A stretch of 64,000 nt of DNA from NCBI GenBank assembly GCA_018064855.1, contig JAGHUM010000043.1:1-64000 (forward strand), given 5' to 3'. Below are positions 17,015 through 26,172 of the stretch, in pieces. The notes beneath the pieces were generated by a model. That model did no database searches and was not told the DNA's origin. It worked only from the letters and a program-made list of their open reading frames with translations. Position 1 is the stretch's first letter. Every line of letters starts with the position of its first letter. The translations under genes and the position numbers were made by a program. This DNA comes from Candidatus Physcocola equi. GTDB lineage: Bacteria; Bacteroidota; Bacteroidia; Bacteroidales; Paludibacteraceae.

Positions 17015-17755
17015 ATGAAAACATACGGACTCATCGGGAAGGTGCTTGTTCACTCATTCTCGAAAAAATTCTTCACAGAGAAGTTTGCCAAAGAGGGCAT
17101 CGACGCTCAATATGAACTGTTTGAAATGCCATCGGCAGAAGGTCTTCGTCAGTTGATAGCGGAAAAGCACCCCTCTGGTTTGAACGTCACCATTCCATAC
17201 AAACTCGACGTCATCCCGATGATGGACCAGCTCGACGAGACCGCCGCCGAAATTGGAGCTGTCAACACCATCAAGTTCTTCTACGGGGAAGATGGCGCCT
17301 ACAAGTTGATGGGATTCAACACCGACACCATCGGCTTCACCAACTCGCTGAAACCACTGTTGCAGCCTTGGCACAAAAAAGCGCTCATCTTAGGCACAGG
17401 CGGCGCATCTCTTGCGATTGCCTATTCCCTCCGGAAGTTGGGCATTGAATACAAATACGTATCGCGCTCCGGCAAAAATGAAGGTCTGACCTACGACCAC
17501 CTCACAGAAGAGGTAATGAACGAATACACCCTCATCATCAACTGTTCGCCGGTCGGCACATTCCCCAAGGTTGACGAAGCACCGGCCATTCCTTATCAGT
17601 TTGTCACCGGGAAACACCTGCTCTACGACCTCGTGTATAACCCCGAAGTCACCACTTTCATGAGACTTGGATTACAAAGGGGGGCCACCGTCAAAAGCGG
17701 TCTTGAGATGCTCCACGGACAGGCTGTCGCAAGCTGGGAAATCTGGAACAGATAA
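17015..17755 (+). CDS. aroE: Shikimate dehydrogenase
   Basis: AroE reduces 3-dehydroshikimate to shikimate with NADPH in aromatic amino acid synthesis. The 246-aa protein starts MKTYGLIGKVLVHSFSKKFF, with the substrate-binding Ser motif. It has catalytic Lys in NVTIPYK, the catalytic Asp in GFNTDTIGF, and the Rossmann loop LGTGGASLA. It is slightly shorter than the E. coli enzyme, as is usual in Bacteroidetes. The other shikimate genes are not nearby. Confidence 0.93.
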   Translation: MKTYGLIGKVLVHSFSKKFFTEKFAKEGIDAQYELFEMPSAEGLRQLIAEKHPSGLNVTIPYKLDVIPMMDQLDETAAEIGAVNTIKFFYGEDGAYKLMGFNTDTIGFTNSLKPLLQPWHKKALILGTGGASLAIAYSLRKLGIEYKYVSRSGKNEGLTYDHLTEEVMNEYTLIINCSPVGTFPKVDEAPAIPYQFVTGKHLLYDLVYNPEVTTFMRLGLQRGATVKSGLEMLHGQAVASWEIWNR

Positions 17756-17817
17756 TAACAGGAACCCTCAATTCATTTACCGATTACAGATAGATTACAT
17801 ATAGAACAAAACAAACA

Positions 17818-19464
17818 ATGAAACGTTTTTTACTAGGTGGCGCCGCCATTCTGTTCTGCAACTTTTCTTTCGCGCAGAGCGCAAGCGAGTCAATCGCCGC
17901 CTCCTCACCCGACACGCTGAGTTTGTATAAAGCAGAACCAGATTTGTCTTCCGACCTCCAAGAGAAAATATGGAAGACCAAGGCAGAACAGAAATATGGA
18001 TACTACACCCCACTCCGCGAATTGGAATGGACAGCAGTGCCACTCGTCAGTTTCGGTTTAATCGCCAAAGACAACAAGAAGAATTTCCGTGCCGCCAGAA
18101 ACAACTTTATCCCAACCTACAAAAACCGCATCGACGACCAGTTGCAGTTTGCCCCAATGGCCATCACCGCAGGTCTTCACTTCGCAGGATATGAGGGCCG
18201 CAGCAAGACCGGCAGATTCCTTGCCAGCAACGCGATGTCTTACGCTTTCATGATGGCTTTTGTAAACAGCATCAAATACACCGCCAAGGAAATGCGTCCC
18301 GACGGCTCCACCGCCAATTCATTCCCTTCGGGCCACACAGCCACAGCCTTCACCGCAGCCACCATCATGCACAAAGAATATGGTCTGACCCGCAGCCCGC
18401 TTTGGTCTATTGTGGCATACGGTTGCGCCACCACCACAGGTATCATGCGCACACTCAACAACCGCCACTGGATCAGCGACGTGTTGGTAGGCGCCGGCAT
18501 CGGTGTCGTATCCACCGACCTGGGCTATATGATGAGCGACCTTCTTTTCAAGAAAAACGGAATCAACAGATATCCCCGCACCGACATTTCAGACATGTGG
18601 GAAAACCCAAGTTTCTTCCGTCTCGGTCTCGGCATGCAGTTCAACAACGACATCAAACTGCCAACCAACACCCAGTTCCTCACCATGGACAACCTCTACA
18701 CCACACCTGGCGCATCCCTGATGGAAGATGACTTCTACAAAATCCAGCGCCACGGGAATCCATTCCGCATTCCAGACTCATACGACGCAGAGGCTTCGCA
18801 ACGCACGTTCAACAACTATGCTTCCGGCCAGCCAGCCTATGCGGAAAACGCCTCGCCAACCATCAAAGTGGCAATCGGCACAACGGTAGGCGCAGAAGCC
18901 GCTTACTTTGTCAACAAATATGTGGGTGTGGGCGCACGCGCACGCATCACCACTGCACCAGTCGTGGCTGAAGGCCTCTACACCTACGACCACGATGTCC
19001 GCATAGAGAACTCGGCATCAGTAACCGACGTGTGGTCGCTTGTCGATGCCAGCGCAGGTCTCTATTGCGCATGGCCTATCAGCCCCAAACACAACATCGG
19101 CGCCAAGTTCCTCTATGGCCGACGTTTCTTCGGCACAATGGACTTCGCAGCGGCATACGACCAGCAATGGAAAAACAAAGAGACCGGCGAAATCCGTAAC
19201 GTGACCATGTACGGTGACAACCTCTCGGTGGAGAAAACCAACACCGACAACTTCGCAGTGGGCCTCAACTACACCTACGCCTTGAATGCAGGCTGCGCCA
19301 TATCCGCCTATGTGGATTACGACCACTCTAAGCCTACATTCGACGTGGAATATTCACCATACAACACCGACCTCACCAAGATGATGCAGACCAACTCCGA
19401 ATTCTCATTCGAGCACAAAATGAATTCTTTCACCGTTGGTGCGACAATGACGGTGTTGTTCTGA
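17818..19464 (+). CDS. PAP2-family phosphatase fused to an outer-membrane beta-barrel-like domain
   Basis: The 548-aa protein has a signal peptide (MKRFLLGGAAILFCNFSFAQ). Residues ~130-240 form a PAP2 acid phosphatase core: K-TAKEMRPDG, then NSFPSGHTATAF, then NNRHWISDVLVGAG with the catalytic His and Asp. From ~residue 270 the sequence becomes alternating, aromatic-rich beta structure typical of an outer-membrane barrel (AAYFVNKYVGVGARARI, FAVGLNYTYALNAG) and it ends in VGATMTVLF with a C-terminal Phe, a common barrel ending. The likely role is dephosphorylation of a lipid or sugar-lipid at the outer membrane; the substrate is unknown. The Ser of the third PAP2 motif is replaced by Asn. Confidence 0.8.
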   Translation: MKRFLLGGAAILFCNFSFAQSASESIAASSPDTLSLYKAEPDLSSDLQEKIWKTKAEQKYGYYTPLRELEWTAVPLVSFGLIAKDNKKNFRAARNNFIPTYKNRIDDQLQFAPMAITAGLHFAGYEGRSKTGRFLASNAMSYAFMMAFVNSIKYTAKEMRPDGSTANSFPSGHTATAFTAATIMHKEYGLTRSPLWSIVAYGCATTTGIMRTLNNRHWISDVLVGAGIGVVSTDLGYMMSDLLFKKNGINRYPRTDISDMWENPSFFRLGLGMQFNNDIKLPTNTQFLTMDNLYTTPGASLMEDDFYKIQRHGNPFRIPDSYDAEASQRTFNNYASGQPAYAENASPTIKVAIGTTVGAEAAYFVNKYVGVGARARITTAPVVAEGLYTYDHDVRIENSASVTDVWSLVDASAGLYCAWPISPKHNIGAKFLYGRRFFGTMDFAAAYDQQWKNKETGEIRNVTMYGDNLSVEKTNTDNFAVGLNYTYALNAGCAISAYVDYDHSKPTFDVEYSPYNTDLTKMMQTNSEFSFEHKMNSFTVGATMTVLF

Positions 19465-19509
19465 TTTTTCCACATCAATCTCAAATAATAACTTTTCATT
19501 CTCCCGACA

Positions 19510-20472
19510 ATGAAGAAATCATTAAGCATCCTTTGCGCAACCCTGATGGCTCTCCTTTCGAGCTGCGACAAAGACGCCACCAACATAAAACTGGAAAAAG
19601 TCACCGGAACCTACAACGGCGACATCCTTGCGTCGCTCTACATGCCCGACTATAATGTGGAGCAGTCTAACATACTCCTGAACGAAAACAGCGAGCCGTC
19701 TCTGACCGACGACACCATCCGCAATGGCAAATTGGAGCTTTACTTCTCCAACAACGACGAGGCGCACTTCAGCATGAAGAATCTTTCAGGTGTGAAATTC
19801 CGCATTCCTTACATCTTATACCACTACAATAAAGAGTTCCCAGAATACAACTACGCAGAGATTCGCGACATTTACGCGGAAGGTGTTTTAGCCCGTGTGT
19901 ATGGTATCGTCAGCCGCATCTACGTCAATTCGTTTGTCAATGCCAAGACGCAGGCCGACAGCGCCGCTATCGAAGAACGTTTTTACAAATTCGTAGAATT
20001 GGCGTCGGTCCTCGAAGACACCGTCACTTTCAAAAACATCGAATGCGAGCCGCTCCAGATGCGCGAGGTGGGAGCAACTATCACGTCTTACGACTACGAG
20101 CAGAACTCCTACTACGAAAGGATCCGGCTCAAGCCGTTTGAGTTCACCCGCAAGTCAAACATCTCCTCCATCATAGCCTACATAGAAGCCAACTATAGTG
20201 CCGACCTCACAGCCGAGGACCGCACCTTCCTTGCATCCTGCAAAGAAAAGATTGTCTCTCAGGGCACTGTGAGCGATGCAACTGGTTGGTGCCTGCTTTC
20301 CTACTCCAACTATTCCCCAAGGTTGGAAATGACCATAGACAATGCCTCCGGCATTCTCGATGTGCTCACCACCGCCCTCTTCGGTCAGGAAAGCGAACAA
20401 AAGCAGTTGCGGTTTGAAATCGACTATTATGGCAATATCGACAAGATGGACTCTTATGAACTTGTGAAATAA
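19510..20472 (+). CDS. Hypothetical lipoprotein
   Basis: The 320-aa protein starts MKKSLSILCATLMALLSSCD, a signal peptide with lipobox Cys19. The mature part opens with KLEKVTGTYNGDI, like many beta-rich Bacteroidetes lipoproteins, but I cannot assign a family. It follows the PAP2-barrel gene by 45 bases and precedes a strong terminator. Confidence 0.7.
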   Translation: MKKSLSILCATLMALLSSCDKDATNIKLEKVTGTYNGDILASLYMPDYNVEQSNILLNENSEPSLTDDTIRNGKLELYFSNNDEAHFSMKNLSGVKFRIPYILYHYNKEFPEYNYAEIRDIYAEGVLARVYGIVSRIYVNSFVNAKTQADSAAIEERFYKFVELASVLEDTVTFKNIECEPLQMREVGATITSYDYEQNSYYERIRLKPFEFTRKSNISSIIAYIEANYSADLTAEDRTFLASCKEKIVSQGTVSDATGWCLLSYSNYSPRLEMTIDNASGILDVLTTALFGQESEQKQLRFEIDYYGNIDKMDSYELVK

Positions 20473-20510
20473 TGCAAGGGGAAGGCGGATTCTTCCGCCA
20501 TACTAGAACA

Positions 20511-20557
20511 AAAACGCGCAGATTCTTCCGCATCAGAAAGAATTTGCGCGTTTTTTT
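20511..20557 (+). terminator. Hairpin terminator after the lipoprotein gene
   Basis: AAAACGCGCAGATTCTT pairs with AAGAATTTGCGCGTTTT, followed by more T residues. A smaller GCGGA-TTC-TTCCGC hairpin lies just before it. Confidence 0.8.
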
Positions 20558-20580
20558 GTCACATTTTTATCGATCTATTA

Positions 20581-20597
20581 TACGGACATTAACGTTT
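20581..20597. repeat. 17-bp direct repeat, left copy
   Basis: TACGGACATTAACGTTT is identical to 22361-22377. The two copies bracket the AAA/PD-(D/E)XK gene at 20606-22186. Confidence 0.75.
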
Positions 20598-20605
20598 CAT
20601 TAACC

Positions 20606-22186
20606 TTAGATTTTTTCAATTTGGCAGGTGTGTACCTTCGTGTCCTTGTCGTAGTTGATGCCGACAAAGAGGACATCGCCATCGTATTGGTTGAGCGCCT
20701 GACAGTAGTTCTTTTCTTTGATCTGATTGATGGCGCTTTCCGCTGTTTTGTTGCACTTCAACTCGATCACCAACGCTGGGATGTTTGGCAGATATGGAAT
20801 CAAGACCAAATCGGCATAGCCCTTGCCGGTAGGGAGTTCCTTGATTAACGTGTATCGGGTGTTGGCGTAGAAATACGCCAGACAGATGGCACTCTGGAAA
20901 CAATGTTCGTCGTTGTAGGTGAGAGGACTGGTGACCTCGGTGTGGGCGGCTTCGAGGGAAGCTGCTACAGCATCGGCATCACCATTGACGGTGGCGTCGA
21001 GGAGTTTCTTGGAGGCGTTGACGATGGACATCAGTTTTTTGTAGTCGGGACTTAATCTTACTGATTTAATCCACTCTTGACGTACCTCCTCATTCGGGAT
21101 GTGGCAGGTTTGGTCTTTCCGATTGTAGCATAGATATCCCAAATGGATGAGGTAGGTGAACACATCGTCTTTCGACTCAAAGCAGTCCATCGTGTTTTTG
21201 AATGTGCCCACTTCGACTTCCACGCTTTCGCCGGAAATCATTTTGACAACATCCTGTCTGATTCCCTCAAAATCCATTAGTATATAATCTCTCAACGCTT
21301 CAAATGAGCCGGTGGCAGACCAGTGGCTGCCAAACTCGTTGTACATCACCGCTCTGACAATGGACAAAGGATTGCAGACGCTGACAGTGTCGTTCATCTT
21401 GTAACCATCATACCAGCGGATGCACTCTTCATAATCCGCATGATATATGTCGCAAAGATTTTTCACTTCCTCTTCTGTGAAGCCGATAGCACCAGCAAAC
21501 TGTCGGGGGGTAATCATGGTGTATTCCCAAAACTCGTTGAGTTTGGACTGGACTTTGTCCCTTACAATCGGCATGATGCCGGTGATATACGCCAAAGCAA
21601 TAGCAGGGCGGAGCGTAGTGTCTTTGAACAAACCGTTCAAAAAACTCAGATATTCTTTAAATAACTTTTCAGGAACCTGCTCACGAACCAAGACGTCGTA
21701 TTCGTCTATGATGATGACGAATTTATCGCCGGTTTCTCCATAAACCTTTGAGATGTTTGTTGCTATGGAACTTCCATTGTCAAACTCAATATCAGGGAAG
21801 ACTTTTCTAAATTCTTTCAGAAGGACATCGCTGATATACTTCATCAAAATATCGGTCTTGTCTTCATTTATGGATTTTTGATACCACCCATTCATGTCCA
21901 ACTTGATCACATTGAACTTATTGAGATACCTGTCATAGTCAGCCACCTGTCCGATTTTCATCTTGGAGAAAATCTCGCGAGTATCGCAACCTTTTGAGTA
22001 GTAGGCGGAAAGGAGGTTGCCCACCATGCTCTTTCCGAAACGGCGTGGGCGGGACATGCAAACAAAATTTGATTGTCCGCATACCAATTTGTTTGTTTCT
22101 TCAATAATGAGGGTTTTGTCAACATAGATTTGACTATTCAACCCCATTTGAAACGCATCCGCGTTTGGATTCAGATACAGGCCCAT
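20606..22186 (-). CDS. AAA-ATPase-like / PD-(D/E)XK nuclease family protein (second copy)
   Basis: This 526-aa relative of the gene at 3228-4835 has the same layout. The N-terminus has IYVDKTLII and MSRPRRFGKSMVGNLLSAYY, with VIIIDEYDVL as the Walker B-like segment. The C-terminus carries GKGYADLVLIPYL then ALVIELKCNK, the D...E-x-K nuclease signature. The role is unknown, as for the family. It is transcribed alone, opposite to the preceding lipoprotein gene, and is bracketed by a 17-bp direct repeat. Its start is preceded by a TATTTTTG -7 box. Confidence 0.85.
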   Translation of the reverse strand: MGLYLNPNADAFQMGLNSQIYVDKTLIIEETNKLVCGQSNFVCMSRPRRFGKSMVGNLLSAYYSKGCDTREIFSKMKIGQVADYDRYLNKFNVIKLDMNGWYQKSINEDKTDILMKYISDVLLKEFRKVFPDIEFDNGSSIATNISKVYGETGDKFVIIIDEYDVLVREQVPEKLFKEYLSFLNGLFKDTTLRPAIALAYITGIMPIVRDKVQSKLNEFWEYTMITPRQFAGAIGFTEEEVKNLCDIYHADYEECIRWYDGYKMNDTVSVCNPLSIVRAVMYNEFGSHWSATGSFEALRDYILMDFEGIRQDVVKMISGESVEVEVGTFKNTMDCFESKDDVFTYLIHLGYLCYNRKDQTCHIPNEEVRQEWIKSVRLSPDYKKLMSIVNASKKLLDATVNGDADAVAASLEAAHTEVTSPLTYNDEHCFQSAICLAYFYANTRYTLIKELPTGKGYADLVLIPYLPNIPALVIELKCNKTAESAINQIKEKNYCQALNQYDGDVLFVGINYDKDTKVHTCQIEKI

Positions 22187-22202
22187 TTCTACTCGTTTTT
22201 TG

Positions 22203-22210
22203 CAAAAATA
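22203..22210 (-). promoter_or_regulatory. Putative -7 box (TATTTTTG on minus strand)
   Basis: The box fits TAnnTTTG and lies 16 bases before the ATG at 22186. It is followed by GCAAAAAACG, much as in the promoter of the sister gene at 3228. Confidence 0.45.
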
Positions 22211-22360
22211 AACTTTTTTTGAACATTAATCGCCATTAATCGTTCGTTAATTAGGACCCTCCTAAATCCTCCCTTGAAGGAAGGACTTGTGATTAACGTA
22301 AAATTGTGCTTCGCATCCCTTCGAGACTCCCTGTCGGTCGCGACTACGCTGACGCTAGTT

Positions 22361-22377
22361 TACGGACATTAACGTTT
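22361..22377. repeat. 17-bp direct repeat, right copy
   Basis: TACGGACATTAACGTTT, identical to 20581-20597. The surrounding gap 22187-22472 has no gene; it holds related CATTAAT/GTTAAT stretches. Confidence 0.75.
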
Positions 22378-22472
22378 ACTTTTTCATCATCGGTAAAAGG
22401 TTAACCAGTTGGTGGTATAAGGTATTTTATGGGTATGGATTTCGTGGGCGGTGTTGTCGGCATCGCGCCACT

Positions 22473-22772
22473 TTACTTATTCAGTCTTTTGCGTTCAAAA
22501 ACAAACAGCCCAATCATCAGAATTGCGACCGCAATATCCACCACATTCCACATGGTTTTTCCCAAATGAATCTTCACAAAAGGTTGGAACAAGACGGCCA
22601 GCGACACAAATGTCACTGCCCATCCTGTCTTTTCTTCTTGAAATGAACGAAATGCCAACACCCCAAGAAACACCATACAGAAATAACGCACTAAGACGTA
22701 ATAACCATACGGCATCGAAAACAAGCAGAGCAACAATAATGCTGCGGTTATAAGATAAAGGTGTTTAATCAT
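22473..22772 (-). CDS. Small four-helix membrane protein (DUF6804-like)
   Basis: The 99-aa protein is almost entirely hydrophobic, with about four membrane helices, and has the segment SMPYGYYVLVRYFCMVFL then FQPFVKIHLGKTMWNVVD, which resembles DUF6804 proteins. The function is unknown. It follows the dynamin-like gene by 34 bases on the same strand and could be read as the last gene of that run, but may be independent. Confidence 0.6.
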   Translation of the reverse strand: MIKHLYLITAALLLLCLFSMPYGYYVLVRYFCMVFLGVLAFRSFQEEKTGWAVTFVSLAVLFQPFVKIHLGKTMWNVVDIAVAILMIGLFVFERKRLNK

Positions 22773-22806
22773 ACATGCCTTACTAACAGTATATTTATTG
22801 GGAAAC

Positions 22807-24447
22807 TTAATTATTTGTTACAGAAGACAGCCATGCTGACAATCTAACATCATAAGCAGCCAATGCATTTAATGAACTTTCTAAAGATTCAACCAACTTT
22901 CTTCTTTCCGCTTTCAACATGCTCATTTCAATGAAATGAGGTGCAAAATTCTTATAATATTCTTCAACTGGGTCATACATTTTATTTAATTCTTCAAATG
23001 AGTTGGTTATAAAATTCTTTAGTTCATTTTTTGCTTGTATAAAATCGTCTTTTGCTTTCTTTTTGCGCCAAAATAAAATTACATCGACCACAACATTTAA
23101 AGCGAGAACTATTTTTGAGAAATTCTTTGCTATATTAACAGCTTGCCATGGCTTAAACTTAAAAGAAGGTAAAACAATATTTCTGATTCCCTTCACCATA
23201 TCTCCTGTCATATTTACACTCTTCAATAGTTTTGTTCCTTCTCCAATAATACTAATAGAAGAATCTAATATACCCAAATTATTTTCATAAGAAACAGCAG
23301 CCAGACTTATAGAAGAGCTATTGTTATTGCCACACTCTGCAAGAAGTGATTCTATCTTTTGAACAAAAATACCACCAGTAACTTTTCCGTTTTCTGTTCC
23401 AATTTCTTCATCTAACATGCTAGAAAACGCCTCCATACCAGTATTATTGATTGTATGTATTAAATTCTGCCGATAAGATAGTAAACTATCAATCAATATT
23501 TTTTTATTATGAAGTAATTGCTTATTCAAATCATTTAATTCAAACTGAATATTCTCATGAGTTTTTTTTGCATTCAACAATGCTTTTTTAACTTGTTCAG
23601 AAGAGGTTCCTATCATTCCTTTAACAAGTTTTGTGATATCTCTGAACGATGCCATTATCGCATTTTTGTTTAACGATGCAATATCACTTGAACGATATGT
23701 ATTTTGAACTGCAGTTCTCAACACATTTATATGAGACCTACGAAGGTATTCATCAGGTTTCCCAAACCAATAAGCCAAACCTTTGCCTTTGGGATCTGCA
23801 GAAATACATATCACATTCATATTAGCTGCCTCAGTTGCGGTAAGACCTATATTTCGAGAAAGACCATCCACTAAAAACTTCTTTTTAATAGAACTTCCTC
23901 TTTGAAAATCGGATTCGTCTAATAGATCAAAACCGGCTTCATCCATCTTGTTGATTACGAATATTGTAGAAGATAGTTTAGACAAATCTTTTAATACCCA
24001 TTTCAACTTTTCAGAATGACTTTCTTTTACTGGGTCAACTGCATCAGTAACATACAAAACAATATGCGCTTCAGATATGTAGCGTTCTGTTATTGCTGAA
24101 TACACAACGTTTTTCCCCATAACCTCTTTTTCCTTACTACCAAAGAGACCTGGAGTGTCCACTATTTCTACCCCTCCGTCTATCTTATAAAACGTCAACT
24201 CATCCGATGACTCATCAAGGTCTATCTTCATATTCTCATGCAATCTTCCTAACATACCAGCAGCTGTTGTTGTTTTACCGTCACAGGTAGTACCAAGGAG
24301 AACTATTCTAAGAGTTTCGGTAGAAAGCAGTTTTTTTACACTCTCAATCTTCAATTTTATTTCACTAAGATCCAAATTATAATCTTTTTCTCCATCAAAA
24401 ATAATGGAAGACAATTCTGTTATTGCTTCATTATAAGATTTGCTCAT
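22807..24447 (-). CDS. Dynamin-like GTPase A (canonical G motifs)
   Basis: The 546-aa protein has a complete GTPase domain: P-loop GTTCDGKTT (52-60), VDTPG (G3) and INKMD (G4). The C-terminal half is helical, with coiled-coil stretches and a hydrophobic paddle-like segment (FSKIVLALNVVVDVILFW) followed by basic residues, as in bacterial dynamin-like proteins such as LeoA. These proteins assemble on and remodel membranes. It is encoded 12 bases after a second, different GTPase (24460-26160); paired dynamins often act together. It belongs to the AT-rich minus-strand run that begins with the JAB/E2/E1 genes. A role in phage defence or membrane repair is inference. Confidence 0.8.
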   Translation of the reverse strand: MSKSYNEAITELSSIIFDGEKDYNLDLSEIKLKIESVKKLLSTETLRIVLLGTTCDGKTTTAAGMLGRLHENMKIDLDESSDELTFYKIDGGVEIVDTPGLFGSKEKEVMGKNVVYSAITERYISEAHIVLYVTDAVDPVKESHSEKLKWVLKDLSKLSSTIFVINKMDEAGFDLLDESDFQRGSSIKKKFLVDGLSRNIGLTATEAANMNVICISADPKGKGLAYWFGKPDEYLRRSHINVLRTAVQNTYRSSDIASLNKNAIMASFRDITKLVKGMIGTSSEQVKKALLNAKKTHENIQFELNDLNKQLLHNKKILIDSLLSYRQNLIHTINNTGMEAFSSMLDEEIGTENGKVTGGIFVQKIESLLAECGNNNSSSISLAAVSYENNLGILDSSISIIGEGTKLLKSVNMTGDMVKGIRNIVLPSFKFKPWQAVNIAKNFSKIVLALNVVVDVILFWRKKKAKDDFIQAKNELKNFITNSFEELNKMYDPVEEYYKNFAPHFIEMSMLKAERRKLVESLESSLNALAAYDVRLSAWLSSVTNN

Positions 24448-24459
24448 AATTCATTAGTA

Positions 24460-26160
24460 TTAGATTTGATACATGCTTTTAACAATTGCTAAAACTTTAT
24501 ACACATTTGTAGCCTCTTTATTTATTTGATTTTCAATATTTTTCTGATATCTATCTAATATTTGGAAAGGACCATTCTGGAGAGAATCCGACAAACTTTC
24601 CTTGGCTTCTGATTTTGCTTTATTAATAGCTTTTCGTACTTCATCTTTTGCCTTAGTTTTACGCTCACTTGAACTGTCTCCAAAAATTAGACCTGCTAAT
24701 CCTCCCACTATTGCTCCAATACCAGTTCCAACTGGGCCAAAAAAACTGCCTATTGCAGCACCCGTGCCTGCAGTTCCTAATGTTGAAACTGATTGCATAA
24801 CAAAATCCCCAAGCCCATAACTTAAGGCATCTTCCGCATTATATGTATTAACATTTGTATCAATTCCATCAGAGGATGCATTTATATAGCCAACATTAAT
24901 AAATCTCATTTCTCTACGAAGAGTCTCCAATCTTTCATGAAGAGAATGCATCTCTGTTCTAAAAATCGAATTGATATCTTCAGTAATCGCTCTTCGACAT
25001 TTCTCTTGATCTGATGATGCGTATTTTTCTAAAATATCTGCATCTACATCACCACAAAGATCATCGTTCAACTCTCCAAAACGATTTTCTATTGATAAAT
25101 TACATTTACTTTCTATCGTTCTTTTCTCATCAGAAATTGCCGACATCATAGATTGCAAGTATCTCCCCATCTCTGACATGGCTGATTCCAAATCGGATGT
25201 AGGTATCTGCCTAATTTTGTCCTTCAATCTTAACTTAAGGCCATATAACTTTTGCTGGTTTGCTTGTTGTATCATTACAGGATATGATTGAGAAGCCCCC
25301 TTAACAAGTTGTTCTATTGCACTAAAACGGCTGAAATTGAAAGTATTTTCTGCACTTCCAAAATAAGAGATCAACTTATTTTGATACATTATAAGATCCT
25401 GTCGTCTAGGTGAAAATGAACCTTTAGCACACATTGCAAGTTGAGCCTGCATTATCACATTCCCTTTATAAACATCTCCCAAAATTCTCTTAAATTCAGC
25501 CTGTATAAGTAAGTCATTCTGTTTTACTAATTCAGTAAGAAGAGTTTCTCTTTCTTCTTCCTCATCATAATTACTCACTCCACCACGTACATTTTGAATT
25601 GAATAAACATATACCCATTGTCCTAAATAATTCTTGATTTTCTGAGCAGTACCAATGTCTGGTTTCTTATTATGTCCCTGCACATAAAAAACAAGATGCG
25701 CTTTATGAAGAGCATCCTTAATAACATCTCTAAACTCATTTTCATTACCTTCTATACCTGGAACATCTATCAAAGTGAATGGAACACCATTCATATTTAG
25801 TTTGTATTCATGGTAATCTCTTGTAAAATCAGACGAGCCATCACCAACAATTAAGCCATCATTACCTGGCATGTAATTTGGATCATAAAGAATACGAAAA
25901 GTTTCTATTATCGTACTCTTCCCTGCATTTGTTTCCCCAAAAAATGCAATCACCAAATTATCCCAAGCCATGCTATCAATCGCAAGTATTTCATTGGTAA
26001 TACTTTCAATTTCTTGTTTGATGACTGGAATGATTCTATCTCTTACTTCAACGCAACTATTATGATGAACAGGTATTGCATCAAGTGCGTTATTACAGTT
26101 TACCAACTGTTTCAAAAAATCTGAATATTGTGCTTTAGCACCCAAATAGTTATTGTTCAT
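24460..26160 (-). CDS. Dynamin-like GTPase B (degenerate G4, Gly-rich membrane segment)
   Basis: The 566-aa protein has P-loop GETNAGKST (75-83) and G3 DVPGIEG, with Val in place of the usual Thr. Where NKxD is expected the sequence reads YSIQNVRGG, so base recognition may be altered. Residues ~450-495 form a glycine-zipper-like hydrophobic segment (GTAGTGAAIGSFFGPVGTGI and GAIVGGLAGLIFG) that probably inserts in membranes. Long helical stretches surround it. It lies 12 bases after the DUF4407 gene and 12 bases before dynamin-like gene A, so all three should be co-transcribed. The pairing recalls LeoB/LeoC-type arrangements. Confidence 0.75.
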   Translation of the reverse strand: MNNNYLGAKAQYSDFLKQLVNCNNALDAIPVHHNSCVEVRDRIIPVIKQEIESITNEILAIDSMAWDNLVIAFFGETNAGKSTIIETFRILYDPNYMPGNDGLIVGDGSSDFTRDYHEYKLNMNGVPFTLIDVPGIEGNENEFRDVIKDALHKAHLVFYVQGHNKKPDIGTAQKIKNYLGQWVYVYSIQNVRGGVSNYDEEEERETLLTELVKQNDLLIQAEFKRILGDVYKGNVIMQAQLAMCAKGSFSPRRQDLIMYQNKLISYFGSAENTFNFSRFSAIEQLVKGASQSYPVMIQQANQQKLYGLKLRLKDKIRQIPTSDLESAMSEMGRYLQSMMSAISDEKRTIESKCNLSIENRFGELNDDLCGDVDADILEKYASSDQEKCRRAITEDINSIFRTEMHSLHERLETLRREMRFINVGYINASSDGIDTNVNTYNAEDALSYGLGDFVMQSVSTLGTAGTGAAIGSFFGPVGTGIGAIVGGLAGLIFGDSSSERKTKAKDEVRKAINKAKSEAKESLSDSLQNGPFQILDRYQKNIENQINKEATNVYKVLAIVKSMYQI

Positions 26161-26172
26161 ATATTTTCAGTT

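Noticed and set aside
22187-22472. Possible small gene or RNA in the gap
   Set aside because: Only a direct repeat and AT-rich CATTAA/GTTAA stretches are visible; no frame or stable hairpin with a T-run.
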